Origin: UBA11591 sp040220895
GTDB lineage: Bacteria; Bacteroidota; Bacteroidia; Flavobacteriales_E; Vicingaceae
Reading direction: 5' to 3'
Assembly: GCA_040220895.1 (NCBI GenBank)
Contig: JAVJVY010000018.1
Location: 1-64,000 of the forward strand
Length of the DNA stretch: 64,000 nt
Made by a program: the position numbers and the translations under genes. Below the pieces are notes generated by a model, which saw only the letters and a list, made by a program, of their open reading frames with translations, made no database searches and was not told the DNA's origin. Shown here in pieces: positions 9,685 to 17,894 of the stretch (positions are counted from its first letter, which is position 1; each line of letters opens with the position of its first letter).

Positions 9685-9846
9685 CTACTTATCACTTTTT
9701 TTAGGTGGAATTTCTGATCCCCGTTTAGGATCAATTTTAGGCATATTACCATATTCCTTTTTTTCTCTTAAGGGTTTGCTGGGTTGTGTTGTGGGCTTTG
9801 GTCTTTGAGCGGGTTTTGAAGGTTTCTCTTTTTTATCGTTCTTCAT
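9685..9846 (-). CDS. Small Lys/Pro-rich protein (53 aa)
   Basis: This small reading frame starts at an ATG (complement of 9844-9846) and ends at a TAG (complement of 9685-9687). The product is strongly hydrophilic and rich in Lys and Pro (opening MKNDKKEKPSKP, ending IPPKKSDK), with no membrane segment. The ATG lies 4 bp after the TGA of the membrane-protein gene at 9851-10243, a spacing typical of translational coupling. Basic, disordered small proteins of this type often bind membranes or nucleic acid, but no function is claimed. Support is the coupling and the uninterrupted frame; there is no family evidence. Confidence 0.5.
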   Translation of the reverse strand: MKNDKKEKPSKPAQRPKPTTQPSKPLREKKEYGNMPKIDPKRGSEIPPKKSDK

Positions 9847-9850
9847 ACTA

Positions 9851-10243
9851 TCAAGTATTAACTTTTACAAAATCCAGAATTTGGTAGATGCCGCTAACCA
9901 ATAACAAAAGCATTAAAACATTAAGCATTCTTATTGAATAGTTCCAAATTCGTTCTATTGTGCCCTTATTATCTTGATGTCTATGTTTTATGGCCCACCG
10001 TATTGCCATTATCGACACGAAATGAGAAAATAGTGAGAGCAACATGGTCCAAACAAGTAAAGACCAACCATTATACAGAAGCGCCTTTTGCATTGCCTCT
10101 TTTAGCACAACAATTTTGTCGATAAAGGCAAATGAAATTCCTAAGGCACCCGTGGCAATGAATAGAACATTCTTATCAAATTGGGTGTTGCTATAGCCTA
10201 AAGTTTTATATAGCTCTTCATTATTTTGATTTCCCTCTGCCAT
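9851..10243 (-). CDS. Small membrane protein with three predicted transmembrane helices
   Basis: The 130-residue protein starts with a soluble, acidic/Asn-rich segment (MAEGNQNNEELYKTLGY), followed by three hydrophobic stretches: FIATGALGISFAFI, the Leu/Trp-rich WSLLVWTMLLSLFSHF, and LNVLMLLLLVSGIYQIL near the C-terminus. Between helices 2 and 3 is a basic HRHQDNKG loop. I do not recognise the family. It is followed after 4 bp by the 53-residue gene, so the pair forms a small operon. The soluble N-terminus plus three helices loosely resembles SLATT-type small membrane proteins, but that is only a suggestion. Confidence 0.65.
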   Translation of the reverse strand: MAEGNQNNEELYKTLGYSNTQFDKNVLFIATGALGISFAFIDKIVVLKEAMQKALLYNGWSLLVWTMLLSLFSHFVSIMAIRWAIKHRHQDNKGTIERIWNYSIRMLNVLMLLLLVSGIYQILDFVKVNT

Positions 10244-10284
10244 CTGGAAATGAACAGTTTTTGTTTGTGTTACGCGATAATTTC

Positions 10285-10953
10285 TTAGTTCTTGACAAAT
10301 CGCATCATTCCATCTTCCAACCAGTTATTTAATTGTAACATATAAATGCCATCAGGTAATTCATGTACATCAATAGATTTACTACCATTTAGGAGTGCTT
10401 TTTTCTGTAATAATTGACCATTCATGGCGTAAATAGAAACAGATTCTATTACCATACCCTTAGGAAGATTCAAGTTAATTTCATTAATAGCTGGATTCGG
10501 AAATAATGTCACTTTATGGTCAATTGAGCCTTTGTCGATACCAGCATAGATGTCACAGCCACTAGTAGGAGCATTGGTGTAATCAAATACCACAGAAGCA
10601 CATTGCTGAATAACATTCGGATTTCCATTATCTGTGACTGTTACATTGCTTTCGTGAGAAACTTCTGTAAACCCATCATTTAATGTCAATGTTCCTGGAC
10701 CTTTTGCAAATACAACGTTTGAGGAGTTATCAATAATAATGTCATTGTTTCCTTCAGCGTAAATGGTATTTAATCTACCCGTTACTGTTAAGTCAACTCC
10801 ATCGCAAAGCCAGATATCAGCATTGTTTGTTGTATGGGTTGTTATTGTTGAATAAACAACTGCCGTTGCCGGAACCACGGTATCACATTGTGATTTTAAC
10901 CCCACGGAAAAGAGGAGTAGGGCACTGATTAATGTAAAGTAGTAATATTTCAT
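10285..10953 (-). CDS. Secreted beta-repeat protein with T9SS type A sorting domain
   Basis: The 222-residue protein has a signal peptide (MKYYYFTLISALLLFSVGLKS), a DUF3060-like beta domain (about residues 45-110, with IWLCDGVDLTVTG, NTIYAEGNND and a ladder of short strands), a Cys-containing linker VFDYTNAPTSGCD, and a C-terminal type A sorting domain (about residues 148-222) with VTLFPNPAINEINL and DGIYMLQL. It should cross the outer membrane through the type IX system and be anchored or released. A clear paralogue of the same length and order lies at 17162-17821 on the same strand. The DUF3060-like label is from memory of the pattern; the sorting domain is firm. Confidence 0.85.
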   Translation of the reverse strand: MKYYYFTLISALLLFSVGLKSQCDTVVPATAVVYSTITTHTTNNADIWLCDGVDLTVTGRLNTIYAEGNNDIIIDNSSNVVFAKGPGTLTLNDGFTEVSHESNVTVTDNGNPNVIQQCASVVFDYTNAPTSGCDIYAGIDKGSIDHKVTLFPNPAINEINLNLPKGMVIESVSIYAMNGQLLQKKALLNGSKSIDVHELPDGIYMLQLNNWLEDGMMRFVKN

Positions 10954-11183
10954 TGTATAAGTGTTTAGATTGGTAATAGCTAAAAATAGCTGATTTTAGG
11001 CATATACTAAAGAACTTTTTTTTAAAAGGTATATTTTTATTTTTGTAAAAGGTATTTCTACTCATTTGATCGTTTTGCCATTATTTATTAACTTAGAAAT
11101 CAACAAGTTGCACGATTGACATAGAATTGTCCAGACAACTAGTTATCTAATTCAGTAATTTGGGCGTTTACTAACGTTTGAAT

Positions 11184-11571
11184 ATGATCAGAGTTTTCTT
11201 TATAGCAATAATGCTATGTTTTTCAACTATAGCATTTACCCAGACACTTAAGTGGTATGTAGACCCCGGACACACAAATTCCGAACCCTATAAAATGATT
11301 AATGATAATTCAGGCAACTCCTATATAACAGCTAAAATTCAGGACGGCCCGAATGAATACAATCCAAATGGAAATTCCCCCCCGCTCCCGCAAGTCTTAG
11401 GTGGCGGCCATGCGGGTGAGGTGGACTTGTGGGATTGAGTTTAAATTTAGTGCAATATCGAATTTATTAATTTTAGTAAACCACAAGTCGCCCTCTCCGC
11501 CGGCTGGCGGATCGGAAGACTTGCGGTAGCGGGGGACCATCGTTGAACGTCAGGTCGTGATCACCCACTGA
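11184..11571 (+). pseudogene. Decayed duplicate of the neighbouring T9SS gene, split by an inverted-repeat element
   Basis: The first 65 or so residues, starting at the ATG at 11184, are a signal peptide followed by QTLKWYVDPGHTNSEPYKM and YNPNGN. They align with the start of the 833-residue protein encoded at 11809-14310 (QTLNWHVDLG, YNPNGS). At 11379 homology stops inside a 157-bp inverted-repeat element, which supplies a foreign tail and a stop at 11438. Immediately after the element, 11533-11571 encodes the last 12 residues of the intact gene, GTIVERQVVITH, plus its stop. The middle of the gene, about 2.3 kb, is missing. The rest of the stretch to 11808 is the duplicated downstream sequence and the leader of the next gene. 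Confidence 0.85.
11379..11535. mobile_element. 157-bp MITE-like element with 20-bp terminal inverted repeats
   Basis: The left end (11379-11398, CCCCCGCTCCCGCAAGTCTT) and the right end (11516-11535) are inverted repeats matching at 19 of 20 positions. A second inner pair is also inverted: GACTTGTGG at 11424-11432 against CCACAAGTC at 11481-11489, and CCGCCGGCTGGCGG near 11498-11511 is itself palindromic. The AT-rich centre lacks a gene. The element interrupts a gene and encodes nothing, so it is a non-autonomous element, probably mobilised in trans or of the REP/RAYT type. No target-site duplication is visible because the insertion is joined to a deletion. Confidence 0.75.
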
Positions 11572-11727
11572 ACGTTGTCATAAACGGCACGCGTTGCAAA
11601 ACGCGCGCCAGTATGGGGCTATAACAATGTCATTTTGTGTGCCATATTCTAAAAATGTTGACCTTTAATTTACTTATAACACATTGACATACAATCTCTA
11701 GTACGTTTTGATCGTCATGTGTCCTTG
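11533..11727 (+). repeat. 195-bp direct repeat, copy 1
   Basis: This block matches 14272-14466 base for base without net insertion or deletion and with only about six mismatches. It holds the last 13 codons of the T9SS gene, a hairpin centred on ACGCGTTGCAAAACGCG, and the downstream spacer to GTCCTTG. Confidence 0.9.
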
Positions 11728-11808
11728 ACAGATTTGAAGTCATGCCTCATTTTTGGCATTTCGACGAAAAAGCTTGGAGTATTGATTACTCCGCCCTATT
11801 TTTAACGC

Positions 11809-14310
11809 ATGAAAAAAATTATATTCTGCAGTCTCCTTTGGGTCGTGTGTATGCTTGAGCTTTCTTCCCAAACCCTCAACTGGCACGTAGATCTGGGTAA
11901 TACAACTACGGAGTCATTCTTGATGTTGAACGATTTTGCCGGTAACACTTACATCACGAGCAGGATGGATCAAGGGCCATATGATTACAATCCCAATGGA
12001 AGCCCTGCCATCTATTCCTCGCGTGTACCCGGTACAGATGACATCATGCTTTCCAAGTACGATTCATCGGGTGTATTGATCTGGAACAGGCAAATAGGTG
12101 GATCAAGGTCTTCGGCCAATGATCCTTTTGTTCGTGCCATGCGCTTTGATGCTGCCGGCAATATTCACATCGGCGGCTATTATTTCGACACCCTCTTTGC
12201 CGGAAACAATTTTTTGGATACCTTAATGTGCAGGGCCAATTATGGAGAGAATGCTTTCTGGGCCAAGTACAGTCCAGGCGGAAACCTGCTTTTCATCAAG
12301 ACATTCACCGACACCCTGCCATGTCGTATAACCGACCTCAATTTCAATCCCAATGGTGACGCCGTGGTATTATTGAATGCCAGGAGTGACATAAACGTTG
12401 ATCTGAAGGGAGGCACCGCAATTGCGCCGATGACAAGTGGAGCTTTATTGACCAGCCACACCTTGTGTTATGATTCCGGTCTCAATTTGAAATGGAAATT
12501 CGGTTTTCCAATTTATTTCAGCATTGGACAGGATTTCGAGGTGTTTCCTGAGTCAGTCACCTCTGTGTTGATTTACGGTAGCTTCCGGGATAGCATGGAC
12601 ATTGATCCGGGACCTGCCATACAAATGGTATATCCGTTGAATGGTATATCGGGTACTTCGGATGACTTTGTGGCAAAAGTAGATAGCGGAGGTAATTTGA
12701 AGTGGGTGCGGATAATTGATTGTGATGATACTAAATTCTACATTGACAAATTGAGTTCAGGGTATCGCATGTGGGGCGGATATGTTGACAGTGCAGATTT
12801 TGATCCCGGCCCTTCAACGGAATATGGGGTAAATGGAGGTATGTTCATTGCGGAATACGATTCTGCCTTTAACTATTTGAGCCACATGAATACCAAATCG
12901 GTGAATTCGGGGGGATATATATATCCTAGAACCTTTAGTATCAATGCTAAAGGAGAGCCTGTATTTATTGGGACCTTTTCAACAACCAAAAATTTCTCGT
13001 TCACGGATCAACCTCATATGGTCTCAACCAATGGTAGCCTCGATCTCTTTATTGCGCGCTACCGTAAAGATTACAGTCAGGTCGGGGTTACGGTCATTGG
13101 AGGTGCCGGATTTCAGAGATCACAGGGCGGATTTTTAAGACCCGATAATTCCGTGGTGATTTTTGGTTATGGTGGCGGTGTTACTCAAACCATAGATATT
13201 GAACCGGGACCGGACACCACCCTTTTTTCATATAGCTCAAAAAATTGGTGGCTGGGGCATTACCGGCGCGGTCCTGATGAGGATACAACCGTGTCGGTAA
13301 AAATATGTTCTTTTGACAGCATTTTCCTGGGGGGAGCATGGAGGGACACGGCTGGCACTTATGTGGATTCCATGTTCACCTACCTCGGCGGGGACAGCAT
13401 TGTTACTACCATAATGAGCATTGACAGTTCAAGCATCACGGATCTTTATTTTGGAATTTGCCCCGGTGATAGTATATACCTGGCAGGTAGTTGGAGGGAT
13501 ACGGCCGGCGTGTATTTTGATTCGCTGAGTAATTCCATTGGATGTGACAGTTTGTTACAGCTGCACCTTTCGATCTATCATGTGGACTCTGTGGATATAG
13601 GTCCGGACATTACCCGATGTGACGGGGATAGCATAATATTGAATGCTTCGCACCCATCGTACAGCTCATATAATTGGAGTAATGCTAATACTTCCGCTGG
13701 GTACAGTTCAATTTACAATGCCCAAACATCAGATTCACTGGTCTGGGTGAATGTTACAGATACCAATAGTTGCCAGAGCCGTGATACAATATTGATTGCA
13801 GACAACAACCTCGGACCCTTTCTCATGTTTTATAACAAGGATTCTCAAAAGGATGTAACCTTCAGGTACTCCATATATGCGGAAAATGCAGATATATGGC
13901 ATTGGAACTTCGGTGATGGCACATCGCACCAGGGAGATACCCTTGTAACACACAGTTATTCCAACTCAGGTTCATACATTGCCTGCTTGATTGTGAGCAA
14001 TGAATGTGATAAGGATAGCGTCTGCCAGGGAGTAGGTGTGTTCATTGGGATTGAGGAGAATGCGGATAATAGCATCCGGCTCTATCCAAATCCGGCTGAT
14101 CAGAGCCTAACACTTGAAGTTAATGATTCATACGGGGAATTCTTTGAGTTAATCATAATTGATCTGACCGGACGAATCGTAGTCAGGAAGGAGTTATTGA
14201 CCAATATAACAACGCTGGATGTATCTGAATTGACAAGTGGTCAATATTTGGTCAAAATTCAAGATGATAATGGGACCATCGTTGAACGTCAGGTCGTGAT
14301 CACCCACTGA
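11809..14310 (+). CDS. Large secreted protein with PKD domain and T9SS type A sorting domain
   Basis: The 833-residue protein has a signal peptide (residues 1-20), a beta-propeller-like region with repeated D(I/F/E)(D/E)PGP motifs (DIDPGP, DFDPGP, DIEPGP), and two copies of a C-x-GDSI(F/Y)L-x-G-x-W-R-D-T-A-G module (about residues 500-590). A PKD fold with WNFGDG follows near residue 700, and the type A sorting domain occupies about 755-833 (RLYPNPADQSLTL, SGQYLVKI). It is exported by the T9SS; the repeats suggest adhesion or a structural surface role, which is inference. It is the intact sister of the pseudogene just upstream, and its final codons and downstream region form the second copy of the 195-bp repeat. 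Confidence 0.88.
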   Translation: MKKIIFCSLLWVVCMLELSSQTLNWHVDLGNTTTESFLMLNDFAGNTYITSRMDQGPYDYNPNGSPAIYSSRVPGTDDIMLSKYDSSGVLIWNRQIGGSRSSANDPFVRAMRFDAAGNIHIGGYYFDTLFAGNNFLDTLMCRANYGENAFWAKYSPGGNLLFIKTFTDTLPCRITDLNFNPNGDAVVLLNARSDINVDLKGGTAIAPMTSGALLTSHTLCYDSGLNLKWKFGFPIYFSIGQDFEVFPESVTSVLIYGSFRDSMDIDPGPAIQMVYPLNGISGTSDDFVAKVDSGGNLKWVRIIDCDDTKFYIDKLSSGYRMWGGYVDSADFDPGPSTEYGVNGGMFIAEYDSAFNYLSHMNTKSVNSGGYIYPRTFSINAKGEPVFIGTFSTTKNFSFTDQPHMVSTNGSLDLFIARYRKDYSQVGVTVIGGAGFQRSQGGFLRPDNSVVIFGYGGGVTQTIDIEPGPDTTLFSYSSKNWWLGHYRRGPDEDTTVSVKICSFDSIFLGGAWRDTAGTYVDSMFTYLGGDSIVTTIMSIDSSSITDLYFGICPGDSIYLAGSWRDTAGVYFDSLSNSIGCDSLLQLHLSIYHVDSVDIGPDITRCDGDSIILNASHPSYSSYNWSNANTSAGYSSIYNAQTSDSLVWVNVTDTNSCQSRDTILIADNNLGPFLMFYNKDSQKDVTFRYSIYAENADIWHWNFGDGTSHQGDTLVTHSYSNSGSYIACLIVSNECDKDSVCQGVGVFIGIEENADNSIRLYPNPADQSLTLEVNDSYGEFFELIIIDLTGRIVVRKELLTNITTLDVSELTSGQYLVKIQDDNGTIVERQVVITH

Positions 14311-14466
14311 ACGTTGTCATAAACGGCACGCGTTGCAAAACGCGCGCCAGTATGGGGCTATAACAATAGTATTTTGTGTGCCATATTCTAAAAATGTTGA
14401 CCTTTAATTTACTTATAACACATTGATAAACAATCTCTAGTACGTTTTGATCGTCATTTGTCCTTG
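14272..14466 (+). repeat. 195-bp direct repeat, copy 2
   Basis: This is the partner of 11533-11727, offset by exactly 2739 bp. It covers the end of the intact T9SS gene and its 3' spacer, including the AACGCG hairpin. The near identity is much higher than that between the N-terminal parts of the two gene copies. Confidence 0.9.
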
Positions 14467-14588
14467 TTTTATTCCATTAATCTTCGAAATTTGTGCCTTG
14501 GTCGAAAAAATGAACTATCAACTAAGGGAATGGGTTATTTTCGCCAGAACCTTTGCATAAATAAGCATTGATCAATTGTTGAACCGTT

Positions 14589-16568
14589 ATGAATAGAACC
14601 TTACTTTTTTTCATTTGCCTACTGAGTTTTTCCACCGTTTTCTCCCAGAAGTTTGATTTTAAACAAAAGGTGGTCGCCACCAATCGCTCCAATGGTGCAT
14701 CTTTTGGAGAAGATGTAAAAATTAAAGGTGATTACGCCCTCTCTGCGGCTCATTTAGATAACAAAGATGAAAGCGGAAGCAACTTCGTCAAATTTGCGGG
14801 CGCTGTTTACATATTTAAGCGAGATAGCAGTAATTCTTGGGTAATGCATCAAAAACTGGTCGCTTCTGACCGGTCCGCTGACGATTATTTTGGTTTCAGC
14901 ACAGCATTTGATGGTAATAGAATCGTGGTAGGGGCCATTTTCCAGGATAAGGATTCAATTGGCAATAGCGCGGTCGGTGAGGCCGGTGCGGCCTATATTT
15001 TTGAAAAGGCCAGCGACGGTTATTGGTATGAAACACAGAAAATTGTACCATCTGATCGCTACTACCAGGATCAATTCGGGATCAGAATGGATCTGTCGGG
15101 AAATTACCTGGCCATCACCTCTTTTAGCGATTATGATGAGAACGGTGTGAATTATAGAGACCAGGCAGGTGCCGTTTATATTTTTCAACCAAATAGCCAG
15201 GGCAAGTGGGTGGAAACTCAAAAAGTGGTCGATAATTTCAGAAATACCTGGGAAACCTTTGGTTTCTCGGTTAAACTGTACAATGATCGACTGTCCGTTG
15301 GAATACCTTTTGATAACCTCGATCAAAACGACTCTATCTACCTCTTTCGTGCAGGAGCTGCTGCTATATTTAAACGAAACGCATTTGGCGTTTACCAATT
15401 TGAAGATAAGTTAACTTCCTCTCAAAGAACTTCCCAGCAAATGTATGGGGTTCATATATACATGAATGGAAATGAACTCTATGTATCTGCCGTTGGTGAC
15501 GAATTGGATTCGTTAGGACAGAACTATGTAAATCAAGCCGGTGCGGTTTATTACTATGAATATACTAATGGAACGTGGATTGAAAAACAGAAGATTGTTC
15601 ACTCAAACAGGTCATCCTTAGATTGGTTTGGGTCGAGCCTGGACCTGGATGGAAATACATTGGTGGTCAGTTCTTATTTTCACGACCTTGACACCTCGGG
15701 AGGAAACAGTAAAAGCGATGCCGGCGCCGCATACTTGTTCGAAAAAAACAGTAATGGGAATTGGGTGGAAACACACAAATTTCTTGCCTTTGACCGGTGG
15801 GCGGATGATTTTTTTGGTTTTGATTTGGCCATTGACGGGAAGGACATCATTATTGGCGCACCTCATGAGGCGCACAATGCCAGCGGAACGGGCAATGCCA
15901 TTTTTAATGCTGGATCGGCTTATTTTTATAGCCAGTGTCCGACGAGTGTGTTCCTTGAAAACTTAAGCATGTGCGAAGGCGACAGCCTTTTTATCGCCGG
16001 GGCTTACCGCCATACTGAAGGGTATTACATCGACAGCTTTCAAACATCGATTGGCTGTGACAGCAATCGACTGTATTTTTTGGACGTGGATTCCATCAAC
16101 AACATCATCTATGAGGTCAACAGAACATTGTATTCCACCGTGGCTCAGGCCACCTACCAATGGTTCGACTGTAGCACTGGTCTGGCCATCCCCGGAGAAA
16201 TCAATCAAACCTACACACCAACCACCAACGGTTCTTATGCCATAGAAGTAACAGTTGGAAATTGCACCAAGCGATCGGATTGCCTGGACATCAATTACCT
16301 GGGCATCGACAAGGTTCAGAAAGGCGAAATAGCAATATTTCCCATTCCGGTGTCCACGCAGTTAACCATCGATTTCAGTACCCTGGGCAGCATACCCGAA
16401 AAGCTCATTGTACAAGATGCCCTAGGGAAAGCCATCCAGACTATTCGGCCAATAAATGCAGAACACCTGGTACTGGATGTTTCATCTTATCCAAATGGCT
16501 TGTATTTTGTTTGCGTTGTCCACAGCGGGCAAAACTCGGCCCTGAAGCGGTTTGTGGTTCGGCACTGA
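14589..16568 (+). CDS. Secreted FG-GAP beta-propeller protein with T9SS type A sorting domain
   Basis: After a signal peptide (about residues 1-19), the 659-residue protein has a series of about seven FG-GAP-type blades of some 60 residues each. Each blade carries the pattern (D/S)-x-FG-x-(S/D), a hydrophobic strand (for example NRIVVGA), then GAAYIFEK or GAVYIFK and W(V/Y)ETQK. This is an integrin-like propeller. It is followed by a C-x-GDSLFIAGAYR module (about residues 460-500) also seen in the neighbouring 833-residue protein, an Ig-like TYQWFDC region and a C-terminal sorting domain (EIAIFPIPVSTQLTIDFS, YPNGLYFVCV). The type A domain marks it as T9SS cargo. Its neighbours suggest a cluster of secreted surface proteins. 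Confidence 0.88.
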   Translation: MNRTLLFFICLLSFSTVFSQKFDFKQKVVATNRSNGASFGEDVKIKGDYALSAAHLDNKDESGSNFVKFAGAVYIFKRDSSNSWVMHQKLVASDRSADDYFGFSTAFDGNRIVVGAIFQDKDSIGNSAVGEAGAAYIFEKASDGYWYETQKIVPSDRYYQDQFGIRMDLSGNYLAITSFSDYDENGVNYRDQAGAVYIFQPNSQGKWVETQKVVDNFRNTWETFGFSVKLYNDRLSVGIPFDNLDQNDSIYLFRAGAAAIFKRNAFGVYQFEDKLTSSQRTSQQMYGVHIYMNGNELYVSAVGDELDSLGQNYVNQAGAVYYYEYTNGTWIEKQKIVHSNRSSLDWFGSSLDLDGNTLVVSSYFHDLDTSGGNSKSDAGAAYLFEKNSNGNWVETHKFLAFDRWADDFFGFDLAIDGKDIIIGAPHEAHNASGTGNAIFNAGSAYFYSQCPTSVFLENLSMCEGDSLFIAGAYRHTEGYYIDSFQTSIGCDSNRLYFLDVDSINNIIYEVNRTLYSTVAQATYQWFDCSTGLAIPGEINQTYTPTTNGSYAIEVTVGNCTKRSDCLDINYLGIDKVQKGEIAIFPIPVSTQLTIDFSTLGSIPEKLIVQDALGKAIQTIRPINAEHLVLDVSSYPNGLYFVCVVHSGQNSALKRFVVRH

Positions 16569-17130
16569 TTTCAAAGCATACCTTGCAGCCTTTAGCAGTG
16601 TTATATTCTGGCTTGGTCTCGCCTTTACGGCAAGCGGTCAGGCAGCAAGGGAACCTTCCATTATTTTTTTGACCAATGCCAAAGAGGAACGCCTCAATTA
16701 CTTTCCCGAAACGCTTGATGATGGATTTCCTTATAATATCGAAGAGTACAAGTTGTTTTACATTCAAATAGAAGAACAAGACTACATTGAACACAAATGG
16801 AAATTTGCTGATATTCACAAGAAGATCAATGGTTACATTGAGCGAATGCTCAATAAGTACCCTTATGAAAGCGAGGTGTTTGAACGCTTCCTCATCAACG
16901 AGTCGGACGATTTTTTTATGGACAAGAATTGTCGTTACCGCCTGTTTGTTTATGCCAAGATCACGGCGTTTAAATTGGGTTCAGAACCAACTGAATACAA
17001 GGAGTATTTTGGCTTTTCCATCAAGGATTTGAAAACAGGTGAATTCTATTATCACCAAAACCTGGACTACCTGATGCGGGTGACCAATAAATTCGTGAAA
17101 CACGCAAAGAAGGGTGTTCCTCTCGAATAA
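16552..17130 (+). CDS. Secreted protein of unknown function
   Basis: The 192-residue product has a hydrophobic N-terminal segment ending in TASGQAA, a likely signal peptide, then an alpha/beta soluble domain rich in Tyr, Phe, Lys and Glu. No family is recognised. The only in-frame start before the signal peptide is TTG at 16552, which overlaps the stop of the previous gene by 17 bp, so translation may be coupled to the propeller gene. There is no ATG in this frame upstream of the hydrophobic segment. No T9SS sorting domain is present, so it probably stays in the periplasm. Confidence 0.65.
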   Translation: MWFGTDFKAYLAAFSSVIFWLGLAFTASGQAAREPSIIFLTNAKEERLNYFPETLDDGFPYNIEEYKLFYIQIEEQDYIEHKWKFADIHKKINGYIERMLNKYPYESEVFERFLINESDDFFMDKNCRYRLFVYAKITAFKLGSEPTEYKEYFGFSIKDLKTGEFYYHQNLDYLMRVTNKFVKHAKKGVPLE

Positions 17131-17161
17131 AAACCAGCTGTGTTATGCTGTAAGAATTAGC

Positions 17162-17821
17162 TTATTTTTTGATAAAACGTTGGTTCGAGCTCTTGTTGCT
17201 CGATTCAATTCTTAGGTTGTAAACACCGCTAATCAATGAATTCACATTGAGAATTAATGAATGACTGAATTGGCCTTGTAAAACCAATGTGCCCGTTGAA
17301 TTGTATATTAAAAAGGTCACGTTATCAGAAGATTGTACGGTAATTTGCAGCAAGTCTGACACGGGATTAGGATAAAAATCCCATTTTATCGAGGGTTCGT
17401 ACGTTGAAAGCCCCGTGGTTATCGGGCAACCGCCACTGGGCGCATTGGTATAGTCGTACATAAGGGGTGTACAATCCGTCTTTGAATTATTAGATCCGTT
17501 GTCACTCACTTGGGTCCATAACTCTTTAATCAAACTGTTATTATTACTGTTCAGCGCTGTTTGTCCTGGATACTTGGCGTAAATGTTGTTCGCATCGCCG
17601 TTAATGATGATGATGTTATGTCCTTCGGCATAAATGGTATTATTTTGTCCAGTTACCGTCATGTCTACGTCCTTGCACAGCCAGATTGATGCATTGTCTG
17701 CAGAATGGGTGATAATGTTTTTTACGATAATGGCAGAGGATGGAATGTTGAAGTTACATTGTGCCTGAAGTTGAAAAACAGCAGCTGTTATGGTGACAAG
17801 GAATAATAAATGTCTTTTCAT
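17162..17821 (-). CDS. Secreted beta-repeat protein with T9SS type A sorting domain (paralogue of 10285-10953)
   Basis: The 219-residue product matches the protein encoded at 10285-10953 in order and length: signal peptide ending LQAQC, beta ladder with IWLCKDVDMTVTGQNNTIYA and INGDANNIYA, a linker MYDYTNAPSGGCP, and a C-terminal type A sorting domain with DFYPNPVSDLLQIT and SGVYNLRI. The shared NTIYAEG and DYTNAP-x-GGC motifs make common descent clear. It faces the plus-strand genes and is transcribed on its own. Function beyond T9SS export is unknown. Confidence 0.85.
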   Translation of the reverse strand: MKRHLLFLVTITAAVFQLQAQCNFNIPSSAIIVKNIITHSADNASIWLCKDVDMTVTGQNNTIYAEGHNIIIINGDANNIYAKYPGQTALNSNNNSLIKELWTQVSDNGSNNSKTDCTPLMYDYTNAPSGGCPITTGLSTYEPSIKWDFYPNPVSDLLQITVQSSDNVTFLIYNSTGTLVLQGQFSHSLILNVNSLISGVYNLRIESSNKSSNQRFIKK

Positions 17822-17894
17822 AGGGCTGATTTTGAGTGGTGAATAAAAAGTTGAAAATTCAACTTATATCGTTAAAGGATTATGCATTATGATG

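Noticed and set aside
11564..11625. The repeated AACGTTGT...TATAAC region looks like an integron attC site because of its hairpin and TATAAC end
   Set aside because: The R'' and R' core consensus sequences (RYYYAAC, GTTRRRY) do not fit and no integrase is present, so it is only a hairpin-bearing repeat.
14955..15398. Long minus-strand frame of 147 codons inside the FG-GAP gene
   Set aside because: It lies fully within a well-supported gene with clear domains, has no family match and is an antisense shadow.
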